Source: Porpolomopsis calyptriformis (Eukaryota > Basidiomycota > Agaricomycetes > Agaricales > Hygrophoraceae). Taken from it: 64,000 bases of DNA. Below are positions 62,293-64,000 of this stretch, one piece after another. Made by a program: the position numbers and the translations under genes. Location: contig OX621166.1 of assembly GCA_951640195.1 (NCBI GenBank), positions 2,348,501 to 2,412,500 on the forward strand, in the 5' to 3' direction. Numbering within the stretch: position 1 is the stretch's first letter; every line of letters begins with the position of its first letter. The notes under the pieces were generated by a model. It saw nothing but the letters and a program-made list of their open reading frames with translations, ran no database searches and was not told where the DNA came from.

Positions 62293-63804
62293 TTAGGTTC
62301 GATGCAAAGTCAAGTGGACGGACGTACGGGACGAAAAATCAGAACTCCGTCTTTTTGAAGATTGAAGCTCCACCAGTTCATCATACAAGTCGTCCCGCTG
62401 AAAATCAAACTCGTGCGCGTGTTCAGGTCGTGTTCCAAACGGCGACTTCATCCGGGGCAGATTATTGATGGCAACGCGGAGATTTTCCAGCGCCTCTTCC
62501 CGCTCTAAGTCAAGGAGTGAGCGATTGAGAATGAGGGTTGTCATCGACCATATAAAGCTAGATATGTATATAATTAGGTTATCCTTACGGCGATAGTCAA
62601 TGAGTCACACGCACAAGACCAGCAGCAGCACCAGATCCGGGCGGGTGGTCGCCGCGAGAGCTAAATTGATTGAACGGAATGCAGCCATAGCCTGTGAGTG
62701 ATCGGCTATTAGGTGGACGACTAAAAAAAGAAAATCATCAAAGCTTACCAGGAAGTACAGGATCCCATCTCGTCGGAGAGCACGCAACAGAGGCAAGTTG
62801 CCCTCGGTTGGTCGGTCGAGAGCGTTCCAGCATGTGGCCACCAGAACGAGAACTTCAAACGCCATCTAAAAACTATAAATCAGCCATTAATCGGGCACCC
62901 GACCATGGACACACGCACGGGAGATGCCCAAACCCCGATCAATGTAGGTGTTGTCCTTTCTGTGACGCACATTTTCGCGATTGGATTGTAACGCAATCCA
63001 TCTATACGATAACAGTCAAGTTAAACACTGTTCAGGTCAGATTTACAATCCACCGACCCCAAAGGTTCAAGAGCGTGATGACCATAAGCGAACAAGTCGA
63101 AGCGAAACTGAAAATGAAGCCACCGGTCAATAAGCACTTGGCTCTCTGTGAAATATCTGGATAAGCGAGTGATCAAAATGGTGAGTGAAACCGCGCTTAC
63201 TCGGTTATTTTCCCACAGCAAGATGAGACGAACAAGAACGAGGGCATTGGCAATTCCGATCGAACAAACAGCGATGATGGATGTGGCAAATAACACACGG
63301 CGACATCTGAAATTGGTGGGATAAGCGTGCCTTGGTCTTTGCGAGCCAGACGAGATACTTGCGTCTAGAGAAGAAGATGAATGTGAATGGTTATTCCTAG
63401 AGGAAGAATGCACGTACAAGATCAGTTAGTGGACCGACGAAACCGCATATTTCTGGATGATGAAATATGAAGTGAGGTTCATATAAGAGGGTTATGAAAT
63501 TAATTACCATATGCAATCAGAATAAGAGTGCTAGGCACCATATATCGGTTCAACAGAAAGCCGTACTTGGGCCATGAACGGGGTGCTTTCCAGACGAGAG
63601 CTACTTCTGCAGGGAAAGTCAACAAGTGGTCGTACAGGAGCACGGTAAGACCAGCAGCTGGAGGAGGAAAAGAAAACAGACAGGGGTAAATACGATTGAT
63701 GAGAAGGAAGGAGTAAACTGACCACTGAGATATCTGCTGGCCATGGCCTCTGAAAGAAGGGCTGAGAAATGGCTGAGAGTGTCTGGTGACAGGGAGATAG
63801 ACAT
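62293..63804 (-). CDS. DUF6533 multi-pass membrane protein
   Basis: Start at 63804 (MSISLSPDTLSHFSALLSEA). The diagnostic N-terminal block is split by introns and reads AAGLTVLLYDHLLTFPAEV followed by LVWKAPRSWPKYGFLLNRY. Later segments are IIAVCSIGIANALVLVRLILLWENNRV, MAFEVLVLVATCWNALDRP, LLRALRRDGILYFL and LINLALAATTRPDLVLLLVL-like, then MTTLILNRSLLDLEREEALENL and a hydrophilic tail. DUF6533 proteins form a large family in mushroom-forming fungi; about seven membrane segments are predicted, but no function is known. The gene is transcribed from the right edge of the window towards the GPCR-like gene and has a similar topology but unrelated sequence. The end at 62293 assumes no final intron. 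Confidence 0.85.
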
Positions 63805-64000
63805 GATCCAACAGGGTGACTGGTAGTGGGATTGATTGGGGGGGTGGGCTGTTGGTGGGCGGTGACCAAGTGAAGTCGAACTGCGACCGACCGGGGAAGA
63901 GATAGGTCGTATGGGTTTATATCTTCCCAAGATTATTATATTCGGATTCTTGGACAGCCTGGCATCAAATGCCCGGAAGATCGAGCACAACAGTCCTGAT
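63805..64000. promoter_or_regulatory. Upstream region of DUF6533 gene
   Basis: The last 196 bp of the window lie upstream of the DUF6533 start on the minus strand and should hold its 5' UTR and proximal promoter. No specific motif was recognised. Confidence 0.35.

Overview
The window looks like nuclear DNA of a basidiomycete fungus, most likely a mushroom-forming agaricomycete. Genes lie densely on both strands and are cut by many short introns, mostly 45-65 nt, with GT-AG ends and CTRAY-like branch sites. Gene content agrees: a DUF6533 membrane protein, a DyP-type peroxidase, a NACHT-WD40 NLR, an L-amino-acid-oxidase-like flavoprotein and a fungal DUF262 protein. I see no rRNA or tRNA gene, no CRISPR array and no intact transposon. 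Gene models come from reading splice signals by eye. Several (NLR, CE2 esterase, metal transporter, DCC1, DUF262) add up to a whole number of codons.

Layout. 1-4201 (-): Sec7-domain protein cut by the left edge. 6103-10077 (-): NACHT plus 14 WD40 repeats. 10359-11660 (+): CE2-like SGNH esterase. 11952-13564 (+): mitochondrial-type CDF metal transporter. 13618-15020 (+): DCC1 cohesion factor. 15139-16793 (-): DUF262 protein. 16989-20806 (-): SND1/Tudor-SN. 22711-24608 (+): NIPA-like magnesium transporter. 24729-26638 (+): atypical kinase. 26891-28984 (-): L-amino-acid-oxidase-like flavoenzyme. 29326-31370 (+): beta-trefoil-vWA protein. 32188-35573 (+): DyP peroxidase-vWA protein. 35709-37190 (+): putative GT49-like glycosyltransferase. 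37264-40490 (-): ATRIP/Rad26-like checkpoint protein. 40895-45444 (-): UPF2. 45539-46784 (-): secreted class 3 lipase. 47811-48575 (+): coiled-coil protein. 48810-50144 (+): amidohydrolase-like protein. 50344-50840 (+): small secreted protein. 51297-52240 (-): possible gene remnant. 53287-56425 (+): repeat-containing orphan. 57061-59286 (-): PFK-2/FBPase-2. 59499-61632 (-): GPCR-like protein. 62293-63804 (-): DUF6533 protein.

Most of the window is housekeeping: mRNA surveillance, cohesion, checkpoint, glycolytic control, ion transport. The accessory part is about 24.7-35.6 kb. There a vWA module occurs twice, joined at what looks like the same phase-2 splice junction to two unrelated N-terminal domains, a QxW beta-trefoil and a DyP peroxidase. 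An L-amino-acid-oxidase-like gene, expected to make H2O2, is divergent from the first of these across a 341-bp intergenic region holding an imperfect direct repeat. A linked H2O2-producing and H2O2-using defence or signalling locus is my inference, and it is the most interesting part of the window. The NLR and the kinase with an unusual catalytic core are other accessory candidates.
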